From: Actinomadura violacea
Lineage (GTDB): Bacteria > Actinomycetota > Actinomycetes > Streptosporangiales > Streptosporangiaceae
Direction: 5' to 3'
Length of the DNA: 64,000 nt
Assembly: GCF_017573465.1 (NCBI RefSeq)
Contig: NZ_JAGEPF010000013.1
Span: 1 to 64,000, forward strand
The notes under the pieces are model-generated. The model was not told the origin of the DNA. It did no database searches and saw only the letters and a list, made by a program, of their open reading frames with translations. The position numbers were made by a program, and so were the translations under genes. Shown piece after piece: positions 62,548 through 64,000 of this stretch; the stretch's first letter is position 1; each line of letters opens with the position of its first letter.

Positions 62548-63516
62548 GTGCAGATCAATCCCGTACTTGTGGAGGTCGAGCGGTCCGGGTTCGTGGAGTC
62601 GCGGCACCGCGGCGCCGCGATCGGCCTCGGCGCCGACGGCGAGCCGGCGGTCCGCGCCGGCACGCCGGAGGAGCCGGTCTTCCCGCGCTCGGCCAACAAG
62701 CCGCTGCAGGCCGTCGCGATGCTGCGGTCCGGCCTCGACCTCGACGGCGAGCTGCTGGCCCTCGCGGCCGGCAGCCACTCCGGCGAGGACTTCCACGTCG
62801 AGGGCGTCGAGAAGATCCTCGCCGGCGCCGGCCTCGGCGCCGCCGACCTGCGCTGCCCCGTGCAGTGGCCGCTGGACCAGGAGACCCAGCAGGAGGTCGC
62901 GCGGACGGGCGGCGGCCCGTCCCGGTTCCGGATGAACTGCTCCGGCAAGCACGCCGCCATGCTCGCCACCTGCGTCGCCGCGGGATGGCCCACCGAGGGC
63001 TACCTCGACCACGGCCACCCGCTGCAGCTCGCCGTACGGGCCGTCGTCGAGGAGCTCACCGGCGAAACGGTCGGCGCGGTCGGCGTCGACGGCTGCGGCG
63101 CGCCCCTGTTCGCGGTGTCGACGGCCGGCGTCGCCCGCGCGTTCCGCGCGCTCGTCGTCGCCGCCCCCGGCACCCCCGAACGCCGCGTCGCCGACGCGAT
63201 GCGCGCGCACCCGCAATGGACGTCCGGCACCCGCCGCGAGGAACGCCTGCTCATGGACGCCGTCCCCGGCCTGCTCGTGAAGTGCGGAGCCGAAGGCGTG
63301 GACGCCTTCGCCTTCACCGACGGCCGCGCCGGCGCCGTCAAGATCGACGACGGCGCCATGCGCGCCCGCACCCCGGTGACCGTCGCCCTCGTCCGCGCCC
63401 TCGGCATCGACCGCACCGGCGCCCTCGACGACCTGGCGACCGTCCCCCTCCACGGCGGCGAAGCCCAGGTGGGAGCCATCCGCCCGGCCCCCGAAGCCTT
63501 CCCGCCACCCCCCTGA
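62548..63516 (+). CDS. Class 3 L-asparaginase (ReAV type)
   Basis: 322 aa, GTG start after a G-rich stretch. Resembles the Rhizobium etli asparaginase family, not the E. coli type. Ser48 and Lys51 in RSANKPLQ, Ser78 in SHSGE, and the metal site Cys131, Lys134 (NCSGKHAAM) and Cys183 (VDGCGAPLF) match the positions known for that family. It would hydrolyse asparagine to aspartate and ammonia. Cytoplasmic. No signal peptide. Confidence 0.88.
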   Translation: MQINPVLVEVERSGFVESRHRGAAIGLGADGEPAVRAGTPEEPVFPRSANKPLQAVAMLRSGLDLDGELLALAAGSHSGEDFHVEGVEKILAGAGLGAADLRCPVQWPLDQETQQEVARTGGGPSRFRMNCSGKHAAMLATCVAAGWPTEGYLDHGHPLQLAVRAVVEELTGETVGAVGVDGCGAPLFAVSTAGVARAFRALVVAAPGTPERRVADAMRAHPQWTSGTRREERLLMDAVPGLLVKCGAEGVDAFAFTDGRAGAVKIDDGAMRARTPVTVALVRALGIDRTGALDDLATVPLHGGEAQVGAIRPAPEAFPPPP

Positions 63517-63537
63517 TCGCCCATCCCGGGGGTTGTG

Positions 63538-63566
63538 AAAGGCCCCGGCGGTGGGCCGGGGCCTTG
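63538..63566. terminator. Bidirectional terminator after asparaginase gene
   Basis: 9-bp GC stem (63541-63549 with 63555-63563) with a 5-base loop, TT on the plus side and TTTC on the minus side. It lies between convergent genes. Confidence 0.72.
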
Positions 63567-63583
63567 ACGGGGCTGGGATTCGG

Positions 63584-63997
63584 TCAGCTGCCGTGCTTGC
63601 GGTCCTTCAGGGACTCGACCTCGTTCTTCAAGGTCTGCGCCTCCTTGATGATCTTGGCGCGTTCCTTGAGGGTCTTGTTGGCCAGGCCCCTGCCGGTGGG
63701 GACGCGGGGCTCACGGCCCGGCTGCGGGTTCTCGTACCGGAACTCCTCGTCCTGCTCGGACGTGGGCGGGTAGCTGTGCGAGAACATGCCCGGGCGGTAG
63801 TAGTACAGGCCGCCCTGCTCCATGCCGCGGTGGTTGGTCTGGTCGTTGCGGCGCTCCGGGTGGACCTTCCTGGACGACGCGGTGACCGTGACGTAGAGCC
63901 AGGCCAGCAGGCCCACTGTCGCGAGCACCGGAATGATCCATGCCCAGAAGATCGGCCCGGTGGGGTCCGCGGTGCTGGCGTGGACCATGGCGAACAT
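63584..63997 (-). CDS. Membrane protein with charged coiled-coil end, possibly 5' incomplete
   Basis: 137 aa from the ATG at 63997, but the window ends 3 bases later, so the true start may lie beyond it; ATG 63988 is another option. One membrane segment (FWAWIIPVLATVGLLAWLYVTV) lies near residues 17-38, then a basic and polar middle with QGGLYYYRPGMFSHSYPP. The C-terminus (LKERAKIIKEAQTLKNEVESLKDRK) is a likely coiled coil. No family recognised. Confidence 0.65.
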   Translation of the reverse strand: MFAMVHASTADPTGPIFWAWIIPVLATVGLLAWLYVTVTASSRKVHPERRNDQTNHRGMEQGGLYYYRPGMFSHSYPPTSEQDEEFRYENPQPGREPRVPTGRGLANKTLKERAKIIKEAQTLKNEVESLKDRKHGS

Positions 63998-64000
63998 CCC

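Noticed and set aside
61917-63773. A 618-codon plus-strand frame over the BKACE and asparaginase genes
   Set aside because: It is an out-of-frame reading of two clear enzymes; Arg/Pro-rich composition.

Overview
The window is a high-GC actinobacterial chromosome segment. It has GTG and TTG starts, many start codons with a TAnnnT -10 element only 6-8 bases upstream (leaderless style), and typical actinobacterial families: Mce, CU044_5270, SigE-type ECF sigma, a Nur-like Fur protein, and NusG with an acidic N-terminal extension. The gene content fits the order Streptosporangiales, for example an Actinomadura-like genome. That placement is an inference, because there is no 16S rRNA gene here. 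I see no prophage, IS element, CRISPR array or plasmid feature.

Layout. (1) 1-8602, minus strand: the str and S10 operons in the order rpsL-rpsG-fusA-tuf-rpsJ-rplC-rplD-rplW-rplB-rpsS-rplV-rpsC, with rpsC running off the left edge. (2) 9.1-14.3 kb: an accessory island with a tail-anchored Q/G/Y-rich protein, an aldo/keto reductase, an ECF sigma factor with its CU044_5270 partner, and a small secreted Cys protein. (3) 14.5-21.8 kb: rpoC and rpoB on the minus strand, both with TTG starts, behind a clear promoter. RpoB has Asn where Ser531 (E. coli numbering) normally sits in the rifampicin pocket. (4) 22.3-34.4 kb: a complete mce lipid-transport operon (mceG ATPase, two YrbE permeases, MceA-F, two Mce-associated proteins) placed between rplJ-rplL and rpoB-rpoC. 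(5) 35-43.9 kb: rplL, rplJ with an attenuator leader, three LppX/LprG-like envelope proteins, an acyl-CoA ligase, rplA, rplK, nusG, secE and tRNA-Trp. (6) 44.1-54.5 kb: aspC, a SigE-type sigma operon headed by a secreted protein with tandem LPKTG motifs, an adenosine deaminase, a TetR/MFS efflux pair, murB, hadAB-like dehydratases, rpmG, tRNA-Met and tRNA-Thr. (7) 54.6-64 kb: an acyl-CoA dehydrogenase, an unknown protein, a PP2C-like phosphatase, a DsrE protein, a small membrane protein, nitrobindin, the Nur-like regulator, a YgfZ protein, dtd, a BKACE enzyme, a class 3 asparaginase and a membrane protein at the right edge.

How it works together. The backbone is the translation and transcription supercluster, interrupted by envelope functions: Mce lipid import, LppX-like lipid-binding proteins, acyl-CoA and hydroxyacyl dehydratase chemistry, and MurB. 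The most unusual items are the mce operon inside the RNA polymerase/ribosome cluster, the RpoB rifampicin-pocket substitutions, the FUS-like low-complexity membrane protein with Arg-Thr motifs, the LPKTG-repeat protein behind a candidate ECF promoter, the TetR operator that fills its own promoter spacer, and a 12-codon gene with an extended Shine-Dalgarno divergent from the Nur-like gene.
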